Of a stretch of 64,000 nt of DNA, positions 21,442 to 28,959 are shown piece after piece. Under the pieces are notes generated by a model. The model was given only the letters and a program-made list of their open reading frames with translations, was not told where the DNA came from and ran no database searches. Numbering within the stretch: position 1 is the first letter of the stretch; each line of letters opens with the position of its first letter. Origin of the DNA: Paraburkholderia rhynchosiae (GTDB lineage: Bacteria; Pseudomonadota; Gammaproteobacteria; Burkholderiales; Burkholderiaceae); NCBI RefSeq assembly GCF_002879865.1, contig NZ_PNXY01000003.1, positions 1-64,000 on the forward strand, written 5' to 3'. Made by a program: the position numbers and the translations under genes.

Positions 21442-22347
21442 TTATTGGCCCCCAGCGATTAGTGCTCGGCAGCTTTCAATGAAGCGTTCCTTCGAGTCTT
21501 TGTTAGACGGCACTTCAAGTTCGATAAACCCCGGCGAGGGCCAAAACTTGTCTCCGTCAACTGTCCAGCCTGCATAGATTTCGAAACCACGATACTTCAA
21601 GATGCGCTCCGTGCTTGGCCCATAGTGCCTTTCGCCATCGTCAGCGTCTTCGACGCTAATGCGAGTAATCCCAGACACCGTGAAGTCGCCGTTTTTCCCG
21701 AAGCTCCCGTATTGGATGTCTCCGCCAACCGAGGCGACGACTTCCTCATCGATAACTTTATTGAGCGCCAGTAGGACTGTTTGTACCGACACCGGTTGCC
21801 CCGCAATGTGCTTTTCAAATTCCGTCTTGCCAGTACCGACAGCGACGTATTGACCATGCTCTTGGGCAACCTCCTGAAACGACGCGACGCTACGACCTCC
21901 GTCTTGCGCCAACGTAAAGCAGGCGCCGCGGAGTCGCTCGGCTGATGGACAGTAGCCGGCGAGTAGAAACGTGTATTGACCGCGCTCTGCCAAGCGCGAC
22001 ACCACCTCGGTGGAAATGCGCTCACTAAAGCGGCACAGAAATTCACAGATAAGCTCGAACGAGAGCGGCGTGAACGCGTCCACATACTGCACATCGAGGA
22101 GGATGTCCTCGATGAACTGTTTGAAGGTGGCGGCATTTGACAAGCTGCCGGCGTACGCAAAACCATAAGTCGCCGCGAAGAGGGTGTTCAGGACGCCATT
22201 CTCGTCCGGGTCGCAGCCTCTGATGCGAATCGGGAGCCGCATGACCTTGACGCCGATGTCGGTGGCACCAGCAGCCCCGAAGGACATTCTTGAATCTGAG
22301 GCTAGGTGGAGGCGCCCTTCGCTGCGCCAGAGAATGCTAACGGTCAT
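21442..22347 (-). CDS. Proteasome-like N-terminal-threonine hydrolase (Ntn fold)
   Basis: A protein of 301 residues from ATG 22347, which has GAGAG eight bases upstream; the 108 residues of open frame before it are not protein-like. After removal of Met the chain starts TVSILWRSEGRLHLASDSR. Counting Thr as 1, Asp falls at 17, Arg at 19 and Lys at 33 (GVKVMRL), exactly the catalytic spacing of proteasome beta subunits and HslV. GFAYAGSLSNAATFKQFIEDIL and YVAVGTGKTEF match later landmarks of the fold. It is longer than HslV and has no partner unfoldase nearby. It follows the ariA/ariB-like pair on the same strand, 384 bases downstream. The function is unknown; fold and nucleophile are inferred from motif spacing. 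Confidence 0.7.
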   Translation of the reverse strand: MTVSILWRSEGRLHLASDSRMSFGAAGATDIGVKVMRLPIRIRGCDPDENGVLNTLFAATYGFAYAGSLSNAATFKQFIEDILLDVQYVDAFTPLSFELICEFLCRFSERISTEVVSRLAERGQYTFLLAGYCPSAERLRGACFTLAQDGGRSVASFQEVAQEHGQYVAVGTGKTEFEKHIAGQPVSVQTVLLALNKVIDEEVVASVGGDIQYGSFGKNGDFTVSGITRISVEDADDGERHYGPSTERILKYRGFEIYAGWTVDGDKFWPSPGFIELEVPSNKDSKERFIESCRALIAGGQ

Positions 22348-22731
22348 CGCGGAAACTCTCGTAGGGGTCAAAGGACAACAACTGCGCTTACGCGCCATCC
22401 CGTATTTAACTTCAGTTCCACATCCACCGCATGCCATCGGTGAGTTGTTGTCCGCATGTGCCGCGCGGCGGCTTCGCTTCAGCGAGCGGGTGGCGAATGG
22501 CAGCTTCGGAATTTTGCGATCGGCGGATAAGGGTCGGGAGTACGCACTGCCGACTGGCCGCTTCCGGGGAAGCGGAATTCCACTGGCCGCTTTCCGGCGA
22601 TGAATTTGAAGAGCGGGCTGACGCAACCCGACGCGCAGGAGACGTTTATTACGCCGCTCCCCGGCGGCCACCGCGCGGGTAGAGCGACTGCTGACGTCAG
22701 CGCGTTAGGGGGTCAAAATAACCCAGCGTCA
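22348..22731. other. Intergenic stretch between ariB-like and proteasome-like genes
   Basis: 384 bases of higher GC than the flanking ariAB-like genes, with CTGGCCGCTT-type short repeats and no convincing gene. It should hold the promoter of the proteasome-like gene if that gene is not read from the ariAB transcript. Confidence 0.45.
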
Positions 22732-23694
22732 TTACGCCACGCGGCGCTCGTCAGGTTGGCGCAGTGTCGCAGCAATACCTGAAACAAAATTCTTCAAATC
22801 CTCCGGAGTATCCGCATACTGCGATACTTCGGAGATAAAATTCCCTTTCGACAGGGACAGCTTGACTGACACCCCCGGTGCGTACAACTCAGAATCTTTA
22901 TTCGCACATTGGGCGCGCAGTTTTTCTAAGTATTTCCGAACAAACTCAATTTCGTACTTTCCGCGATAGTTTGACCCATCGTCTAGCGCCGGCAATAATC
23001 CGGCACACTCCTGCAAGTCAGCTTCCGTGAGATTGTAGGATCCTGGGAATAATTCCCCAAAATTCCTGATGTCAATCTCCTGCCTTGCCCCTTCTGCGGG
23101 TGTGCGGACAAATTGAGAAAGCCCTACATTGTTCAAATTCAATTTTCGATTTCCCATCTGCCTCTCCCGGCGACGATGTGCGAATATCCATAAATTGAAC
23201 GGTCGCACCGCATCGTGGAACTCATGCTGACACCTCTTGAAATCGGCCATCGCTGACGACAACAAGTCTGGTTTTTCCTCGCACGAGTCCAACTTAAACT
23301 CTATCGATAAAATCCTTTCGACACAATTACTTGAGCAATAAAAATTCTCAATGGAGTAACCTGGCGTTTCGTAAATATAATTCCTCAGCGCCAAATCAAT
23401 TGGATCATCGAAATCACGGTCCACAAAACCAGCAATCAGGGATTCTGAGTAAGATTCGTTTCTACGAATTAAATTATAGAGATCTATGACATTCTTTTTC
23501 CCCCCGCAGTCTATCCCATGCCACGGAACATTCGTCAGTAACAGGTCTAATCGGACACCATAATATTTGCGATCTTCACCCTCAAACAGACATATTAGCG
23601 CATCAGGATTGCGGGCCTTCAACCGCATAAACGTCATAAAATATACAGGCGCCGTGTCTCGCTCGGCTGTGAGCATTGCGACTCGATCGGTCAT
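22732..23694 (-). CDS. DUF4435 (TOPRIM-like) protein, AriB-like effector of a PARIS-type system
   Basis: A DUF4435 protein of 320 residues. Visible are ICLFEGEDRKYY (about 34-45), AGFVDRDFDD (about 88-97) and PGYSIENFYC (about 111-120), the acidic and aromatic landmarks of the family, which is related to TOPRIM nucleases. In PARIS the DUF4435 protein AriB is the effector released when the ATPase partner senses a phage anti-restriction protein. The ATG at 23694 shares one base with the stop of the ATPase gene (TGATG); a GTG just upstream is an alternative. The gene is distinctly AT-rich compared with the host. Confidence 0.75.
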   Translation of the reverse strand: MTDRVAMLTAERDTAPVYFMTFMRLKARNPDALICLFEGEDRKYYGVRLDLLLTNVPWHGIDCGGKKNVIDLYNLIRRNESYSESLIAGFVDRDFDDPIDLALRNYIYETPGYSIENFYCSSNCVERILSIEFKLDSCEEKPDLLSSAMADFKRCQHEFHDAVRPFNLWIFAHRRRERQMGNRKLNLNNVGLSQFVRTPAEGARQEIDIRNFGELFPGSYNLTEADLQECAGLLPALDDGSNYRGKYEIEFVRKYLEKLRAQCANKDSELYAPGVSVKLSLSKGNFISEVSQYADTPEDLKNFVSGIAATLRQPDERRVA

Positions 23695-25046
23695 CACAGT
23701 TCCCGAATGTATTTACCCAAATCGGTTGTATATTGCGTCAGTTCGTTGTCAAATATAAAAGGAGAGTGTGTCGTACAAATCATGAATTTACATGCGCCAG
23801 AGTTCAATATGTCGGGCAAAATTTGACGCTGCCATTCTATCGAAAGCGAAAGCTCGGGCTCGTCAAAGAATATCGCGATATCATCCGATTTTCTCAGGAA
23901 AAGTCGCGCAAAAAGCGAAATTACCTGTTTCTCGCCTGACGACAGCGTGTCAATATCGACAATCGCATCATTCTTCTTTCGGCGGATTGCAATTTCGACT
24001 GCGCTTTCGTCGTACACAACCTTCTTATCGACAAGATACTTGTTGCTTATATCGACGAAATTTTTTATGGCATTATCATTAACCTTCTGCTGCTCGTAGA
24101 CTTTCACGAGATTTGCCAGAAAGTAAGCCAAAGGATCATGGTCGCGAAATATGTCGCCGGTCTCGATTAGCTCTAACATGTGTGCTTTATCTTGGGCTGG
24201 CATATTGTCCCCAATCCGCTCCAGGACAATTCGAAGAGCGTCTTTGTCGTAAAGACTTTCCTTCATTTCTTTAGTTATATTAATTCCGTTGATCAATTGA
24301 CCCAACATCTGGCCGTTAACTTTTGCAAACCACTGAATTGAAGAATTCTTGATTTCAGAAGTTATTCGATCAAAACTTTGCTGCACATCCAACATGCCAA
24401 ACTGAATGACATTTATGTTGCCATCTAGATTAATCGGTGCGCCCGTCAATTTGGCGAAATCCTCCTCAATCCTTCGATACGTTGGGAGATATATCGCTTC
24501 AAAGGGAAAGTTTTCCTTTATCAAAACCCTGGCTTCGTTCAGCTTCTCGCCGTAAACATCAATGCTGGCAAACTCCGACACGAGAATATCGAGCCACTGA
24601 ACAAAATTATCATCCGAAATCTGATGAAATTTTCTTTGGAATGCGCGTATCGCCGCTATAAAATGCTCAGACGTCTTCACAGTCGCTCTGTGAAGACGAT
24701 GATGCTCGTATAAACGAGCTATCTCTTCACTGCTAAGGAAGCCTCTAAGGTGATTCAGCATGCCCGACTGCTTCACCGTCTCAAAGCTCGGCGAAAAATC
24801 CGATTTTGTCAATTCAATGCGCACGCCATTGTTAAACTCTAAAGACATGGAATCAAAAACGAGTCGGCTGAGCTTTATGTGGTCGCCATATATGAAAGCA
24901 TGCAGCGCATTAAGAATTGTCGTTTTTCCTGCGCCATTTTCGGCAACTAGTATTTTTATTGGCCCATCAAATCGGATGTTCACATCCCTTTCACCGTGCA
25001 AGCCGGCAATCGAAAAGGCGGATAATTCAGGTGTGACTGTTTCCAT
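23694..25046 (-). CDS. AAA/ABC-type ATPase, AriA-like sensor of a PARIS-type system
   Basis: An AAA_15/SMC-like ATPase of 450 residues, the AriA size. Walker A is AENGAGKTT (about 35-43), the signature is LSSGEKQ (about 368-374), Walker B is IFFDEPELS (about 392-400) and the switch His is in CTTHSPF (about 424-430). The domain order is that of OLD/RecF-like ATPases. The immediate overlap with a DUF4435 gene fits PARIS (AriA-AriB), which was first found in P4-like satellites. Low GC (many AAA/ATT codons) suggests a separate transfer. Other ATPase-TOPRIM pairs are the alternative. Confidence 0.75.
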   Translation of the reverse strand: METVTPELSAFSIAGLHGERDVNIRFDGPIKILVAENGAGKTTILNALHAFIYGDHIKLSRLVFDSMSLEFNNGVRIELTKSDFSPSFETVKQSGMLNHLRGFLSSEEIARLYEHHRLHRATVKTSEHFIAAIRAFQRKFHQISDDNFVQWLDILVSEFASIDVYGEKLNEARVLIKENFPFEAIYLPTYRRIEEDFAKLTGAPINLDGNINVIQFGMLDVQQSFDRITSEIKNSSIQWFAKVNGQMLGQLINGINITKEMKESLYDKDALRIVLERIGDNMPAQDKAHMLELIETGDIFRDHDPLAYFLANLVKVYEQQKVNDNAIKNFVDISNKYLVDKKVVYDESAVEIAIRRKKNDAIVDIDTLSSGEKQVISLFARLFLRKSDDIAIFFDEPELSLSIEWQRQILPDILNSGACKFMICTTHSPFIFDNELTQYTTDLGKYIREL

Positions 25047-25388
25047 GATTTTTTTAATATCCCTCGCTCTGATGCCCGATCAAGCGCCTTGTCCTTGCGT
25101 GCGCGTGGCAATCTTACCAGTGAGTCCCGCCCCAGGGCCACAAACTGTGTCATGCGTAATAGCCGCCTTTATCCGAACGACAGTTGGCGGACATGGTACT
25201 GACACTCAAATGGCTCGGAGCAGGTGTTGATCAATGTGCGGAACTGGCCGATTGGGTGAGGTCGCCAACGGCCGTCTAGTGGCACTCCAGTTTGCAAAAT
25301 CTGGATTTGGCTGACTGACCGGTTTGGAGAAACTTGTCTGACCGGAGTGGGTCGAGTCCCGACTTTCACACTTCATGCGCCCTTTGGT
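25047..25388. other. Intergenic stretch upstream of the ATPase gene
   Basis: 342 bases that mark the GC step between the AT-rich defence pair and the GC-rich phage-like operon. I see no gene; it should hold the promoter of the ATPase/DUF4435 pair on the minus strand. Confidence 0.45.
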
Positions 25389-25682
25389 CTAGTCCGGCCA
25401 GCGGAAAATCGCATCCAGCGTCGCGGTCGCGCGGTCGGGGTGACTGGCGATCATCTCGTAGTCGGGGACGTTCTCGAACGAGCCGTACATGTGCAGCAGC
25501 GCGCGGCCATGCCACCCGGCAGAACGATCATCCGGACCGCCATACGGCTTCCGGTCCAGCACCTGACTATTCGGGTCGTTCAGGTTCAACCCCTCGACGT
25601 GGTGAGCCACGATGCGCAGCGTGCCGCCATCATCGCCCATCCCCTCGAAGTCCAAAATCTCAGTCTCGACACGCGTTTCCAT
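25389..25682 (-). CDS. Hypothetical phage-like protein (97 residues)
   Basis: A small protein (ILDFEGMGDDGGTLRIVAHHVEGLNLNDPNSQVLDRKPYGG and so on) ending in TLDAIFRWPD, with no recognised domain. ATG 25682 has GAGGG upstream; ATG 25694, which overlaps the previous stop, is an alternative. It is the last gene of the long minus-strand operon of the element. The function is unknown. Confidence 0.5.
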   Translation of the reverse strand: METRVETEILDFEGMGDDGGTLRIVAHHVEGLNLNDPNSQVLDRKPYGGPDDRSAGWHGRALLHMYGSFENVPDYEMIASHPDRATATLDAIFRWPD

Positions 25683-25690
25683 CCTCACCC

Positions 25691-26608
25691 TCATTCAATT
25701 GGCGACTCGTACACCTCGGTCGCGCCGTTCGCGCGGCGCACCGTGTGACGAACCAGTTTCAAAATCTCGGCGCTTACCGGCGCGGGCTTCGACTCAACAT
25801 CCTGCGCTTCTTTCGTGCCCTGAATGCCTAGCGACACGGTGGAAGGCCCGTCCCACTTCTTTTCGGGCCTCGCTGTCATCTCGGCTTCATGCGCCGGGTC
25901 GTAGTTCATGCTCGCGAGCGCATCCTTGTGCTGCGCGTCCAGTTGCGCCCGTTCAAGTGCCTGCTTGTCGATCAACAACTTCGCGGCCAGTTGGCATGTC
26001 TTCACCTGGATCAGGCCATCGGGATTCCCGGCCGCCGCCAGATCGAGCCCGGTCTGGACAGCCATATTCAATTTCGCCAGTTCCAGCGCGTGCCATTGGG
26101 TCAAGGCCCGCCCGCGTTCAGCCGTGTGCCAGTCGATACGCCTGCGTTGCTCGGCCACGGTCATGCGATGGTTGACGGTCGGGAATGGCGCGCTCATCGG
26201 ATGCTTCGGAGCGTTGTCGTCCGCCGAAGAACCGCCATTGGCATCAGGGGGCGGGGCATTACGTCCATCGCCGCCAGACGCGCCACCGTCCATCGCAATC
26301 AGCTTCACCTCGGTCACCGGCAACGGCTTTTGCTGTACACGGTCAGAGTTTTTTCCGGACGCGCTTGCCTGCCCTGCGCGGGCATTTTTCTCAAACGCGG
26401 CAGCGGCTTGACCGAAAACCTCGGCAGCCTCGCCAACCACCTCACCGGGCCGTTTCCACCCCTCACGTCGAACACGTTCCGCGACCGCATTCTTCGCGCA
26501 GCCCAGCATCGCAGCCACTTTGCCAAGGGACGGGAGATTCCCGCTTTCGAATTCGCGCCTCGCGTATGCCCAGCGTTCTTCACTAATTTTGATGCGTCCA
26601 CCGGCCAT
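25691..26608 (-). CDS. Helix-turn-helix protein, possibly small-terminase-like
   Basis: A 305-residue protein. The N-terminal part (about 5-50, ISEERWAYARREFESGN then VAAMLGCAKNAVAERVRREGW) reads as a helix-turn-helix of the kind seen in phage terminase small subunits and similar DNA-binding proteins. The middle is Gly/Asp-rich and disordered, and the C-terminal half is helical. If it is a TerS homologue it would redirect a helper phage packaging machine, as in PICIs; that is inference. The start at 26608 has GGAGG eight bases upstream. Confidence 0.5.
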   Translation of the reverse strand: MAGGRIKISEERWAYARREFESGNLPSLGKVAAMLGCAKNAVAERVRREGWKRPGEVVGEAAEVFGQAAAAFEKNARAGQASASGKNSDRVQQKPLPVTEVKLIAMDGGASGGDGRNAPPPDANGGSSADDNAPKHPMSAPFPTVNHRMTVAEQRRRIDWHTAERGRALTQWHALELAKLNMAVQTGLDLAAAGNPDGLIQVKTCQLAAKLLIDKQALERAQLDAQHKDALASMNYDPAHEAEMTARPEKKWDGPSTVSLGIQGTKEAQDVESKPAPVSAEILKLVRHTVRRANGATEVYESPIE

Positions 26609-26692
26609 CGCGGCCACCTCCATTCAATCGGGTCGTACTGTGCGGCTGTACGGTCTAGCTGTACGCCGTACAGTACGGTTCCCATGCTCACA

Positions 26693-26977
26693 TCACGAAG
26701 ATTCGACGGCCTGCGCGAACGTGAAACGGATGTATTCCGCGCAGCCGTCCACGACGCCTTGCCCGTAGATTGCAGCCCCGGCACCCTGCGCATACGCCCG
26801 CTCGCGAGCGGCAATCACCGCGCGTTGCGGGTCCACCTCGGAGCCATCGCAAATGCGCTGGGCGGCCAGTTGCCACAGCGCGGCGCACAACTCGGCCGCA
26901 GCCCCTTCGAGATTGTCGTCGGCGTCGAAGTCGGGCATCCCCTTCATCAGCGCGGACATGGCAACTGTCTTCCTCAT
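26693..26977 (-). CDS. Hypothetical phage-like protein (94 residues)
   Basis: A short helical protein (NLEGAAAELCAALWQLAAQRICDG, AVIAARERAYAQGAGAAIYG) with no recognised domain. ATG 26977 has GGAGG six bases upstream and overlaps the stop of the preceding gene by one base (TGATG), so the two are translationally coupled. The function is unknown. Confidence 0.55.
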   Translation of the reverse strand: MRKTVAMSALMKGMPDFDADDNLEGAAAELCAALWQLAAQRICDGSEVDPQRAVIAARERAYAQGAGAAIYGQGVVDGCAEYIRFTFAQAVESS

Positions 26978-27261
26978 CACGCGCCTCCAATCAGGTCGAG
27001 CACCTGGCTAAACGTATCCTCGCGCCACCGTGCCGTGATCGTCCCGTGCTCGTCGGTCTCGTTCACGCCGTACGACAGACCGGCGGGCGTCAGCTTCAGG
27101 AAGCGGCGGCGTTCGGTCGGGTGCTTCGAACTGGGGCGGCCGTCTTCCGCCAGCAGACCGGAGGCCACGGCGGCCACGTTGAAAGCCTTCGCAGACATAG
27201 CGGAGCCGTGCGCCTTCAAGAGCACAGTAGGCGTGAACTTCTTCGAGTAGTTGCGTTCCAT
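26977..27261 (-). CDS. Hypothetical phage antirepressor-like small protein (94 residues)
   Basis: A 94-residue protein (KKFTPTVLLKAHGSAMSAKAFNVAAVASGLLAEDGRPS then RRFLKLTPAGLSYGVNE). The LT-x-x-G-x-x-YG pattern recalls C-terminal modules of phage regulatory proteins, but no domain can be named with certainty. It starts at TAATG, overlapping the stop of the preceding gene, with GAGGTGG upstream. It lies in the coupled operon. Confidence 0.55.
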   Translation of the reverse strand: MERNYSKKFTPTVLLKAHGSAMSAKAFNVAAVASGLLAEDGRPSSKHPTERRRFLKLTPAGLSYGVNETDEHGTITARWREDTFSQVLDLIGGA

Positions 27262-27566
27262 TAAGCCACCACCTCTTCAGGTTGCTTGCTATCGGCGCGA
27301 TCACCGCCACAGTCATCGGGATCGTCACCGGTACGATTCGCCAGCACATCGCCATCCATCAAGCGCGTGACCCAAAATCCGGAAGTGTTCACGGCCATGC
27401 CCGCGTCAAGCATTTCACTCACGGTACGGCAGCGGCGGCCAGCGCCGATCTCGCCAGTCTTGTGCTTCGAGAATGCGGCTGTCGAGTTGAACGGCAGCAG
27501 GCACACCGGGCATTCATTGCGGTCACCGCGCAGCACCGGGCGTGGCGTGGAACGTGGCAGGCTCAT
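27261..27566 (-). CDS. Hypothetical protein with a putative zinc-binding CPVC...H...C site
   Basis: A 101-residue protein whose N-terminal half has CPVCLLPF, then HKTGEIGAGRRC. This spacing suggests a single zinc-finger-like site, a common feature of small phage proteins. The C-terminal part is acidic. The start overlaps the stop-flanking region of neighbours (ATGA with the next gene). The function is unknown. Confidence 0.55.
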   Translation of the reverse strand: MSLPRSTPRPVLRGDRNECPVCLLPFNSTAAFSKHKTGEIGAGRRCRTVSEMLDAGMAVNTSGFWVTRLMDGDVLANRTGDDPDDCGGDRADSKQPEEVVA

Positions 27567-27931
27567 GCTGCTTCCTTCGGTTCAATAAAGGTTTTTGCGG
27601 CTACGGCATTCAGGACTGCGAGCACCGCATCGTCACCGATCAGGGCCAGCGCCTTCGTCAGCTTGTCGGCGGAACGCTTCGACAACGGCGCGGCCTTGAT
27701 CTCTTCCAGCAGTTCCACGGCGCGGCCAATGTCGTCGCGGTGCGGGCGCTCGGCTACTGCGTTGAATAGTTGGCGAGACGCCTTGCGGCAGGCGAGCGCG
27801 GGCAGGTGCAGCGACGCGCTGAATCCCGCAATCAGCACCACCGCGGCAGCGCGGTATCCAGCAGTTCCGTCCTCGGCCGCTACCTTCAGGCCGTGTTCGA
27901 GAACGTCTTGCAGCAGATCATCGAATTTCAA
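27563..27931 (-). CDS. Hypothetical helical protein (122 residues)
   Basis: A fully helical, Ala/Leu-rich protein (FDDLLQDVLEHGLKVAAEDG, AVAAKTFIEPKEAA) with no recognised domain. I chose a TTG start at 27931 because GGGAG lies seven bases upstream. The longer frame from 28015 begins with non-protein-like sequence and would overlap the preceding gene. It ends in a 4-base overlap with the zinc-site gene. Confidence 0.55.
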   Translation of the reverse strand: MKFDDLLQDVLEHGLKVAAEDGTAGYRAAAVVLIAGFSASLHLPALACRKASRQLFNAVAERPHRDDIGRAVELLEEIKAAPLSKRSADKLTKALALIGDDAVLAVLNAVAAKTFIEPKEAA

Positions 27932-27989
27932 TGCCGATCTCCCAAAGGCGGCCCCGGCATCAAGGGAGCGGGGCCGCGCGTCAAATCGC

Positions 27990-28403
27990 CTAGAACGGAG
28001 TGACCAGCCAGTCATCGGCCTGCGGAACCGGCTTCGGTGCCACCGGCTTCGACTTCTTCAGCATGCGCGCGAGCACCTTGTCAGCGCGAACCGGCGTGCA
28101 AAGATGGTTCCGGCACGCGGTCGTCAGGCGACGCTTCGCGAGATTGGCCTGGTGACGCGCCTCGACGTACGTGGCCCAAGTCCTTGCCGTGTAGCGGCGG
28201 AAGGAAGGATCGTTGTGATCGACGCGCTCGACGCCGACCTTTTCCTTGAACTGGTTGCACTTCTCGATAGCGCGGGCGTGGGCGTGCTCGGCGACGCGCT
28301 CGCAGGCGTACAAGTCAAGCGCACGCTCGGACACAACTTCCCTGGTCCACCGCGTCACGCGCGGGCGCGGCAGGCGCTTCGGTTTTGCTGCTACTTTCTT
28401 CAC
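27990..28403 (-). CDS. Hypothetical basic protein (137 residues)
   Basis: A strongly basic, helical protein (KKVAAKPKRLPRPRVTRW, ACERVAEHAHARAIEKCN, RHQANLAKRRLTTACRNH). This suggests nucleic-acid binding, but no domain is recognised. The GTG start at 28403 with GGAG seven bases upstream is preferred over the upstream ATG at 28448, which lacks a ribosome-binding site. Confidence 0.55.
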   Translation of the reverse strand: MKKVAAKPKRLPRPRVTRWTREVVSERALDLYACERVAEHAHARAIEKCNQFKEKVGVERVDHNDPSFRRYTARTWATYVEARHQANLAKRRLTTACRNHLCTPVRADKVLARMLKKSKPVAPKPVPQADDWLVTPF

Positions 28404-28416
28404 GGTAAAACTCCAA

Positions 28417-28959
28417 TCAGTTGTATGTTTGCGGCGGCTCGATGCCATCGCGACTACAGCGCAGACGCTTGCCTACACACCTCGATGCGTCGCACGTCGG
28501 ATGGCAACCGCGACGGCTTGCGAGCACCTCGGCGGTTATCACGTACACGCGCTCGGCGGCCAGTTCGCGAGCGATGATCTCGGTGTGAACACCGGCAACG
28601 CGCTCGCGGAAATATTCGAGATTCGGCATCAGGGAGGCGAGTGATCCAGCCATCGCGTCATCGAGAACGCCATCGAGAAGGGACGTGCTCCAGCGCTCCA
28701 ACACGAACAACTCGGTAATCAGCCAGACAACCTCGGTGCGCAGCTTCTCGAACTCGCCCGCGCTCATGTGCTGAGCGTCGTCCGGCAGTTCGTCACCTGC
28801 CTCGCGCAAATACGCGACGATCACCGACTTGTGCTCGCGAATCTCGGGCAGCAGCACGTCACACGTTTCGCGTGGGCCGTTGATCTTCAAGCGGTCACCG
28901 TCCAGACGGATAGTGACGCCCGAAGAAGCCGCCCTTTCGATAAGAGCGGCCGCGCTCAT
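28417..28959 (-). CDS. Protein with TubC-N-like docking domain (180 residues)
   Basis: The first ~55 residues (ALIERAASSGVTIRLDGDRLKINGP then LLPEIREHKSVIVAYLREAG) look like the TubC N-terminal docking domain, frequent in small proteins of phages and satellites beside primases. The rest is helical with a Cys-rich tail (RRGCHPTCDASRCVGKRLRC). The start overlaps the DUF3631 stop (ATGA), so it is coupled to replication genes. Its role is unknown, perhaps an accessory of the primase/helicase. Confidence 0.6.
   Translation of the reverse strand: MSAAALIERAASSGVTIRLDGDRLKINGPRETCDVLLPEIREHKSVIVAYLREAGDELPDDAQHMSAGEFEKLRTEVVWLITELFVLERWSTSLLDGVLDDAMAGSLASLMPNLEYFRERVAGVHTEIIARELAAERVYVITAEVLASRRGCHPTCDASRCVGKRLRCSRDGIEPPQTYN

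Noticed and set aside
25889..27250. 453-codon plus-strand frame
   Set aside because: It is antisense to several small coupled phage-like genes with good ribosome-binding sites.
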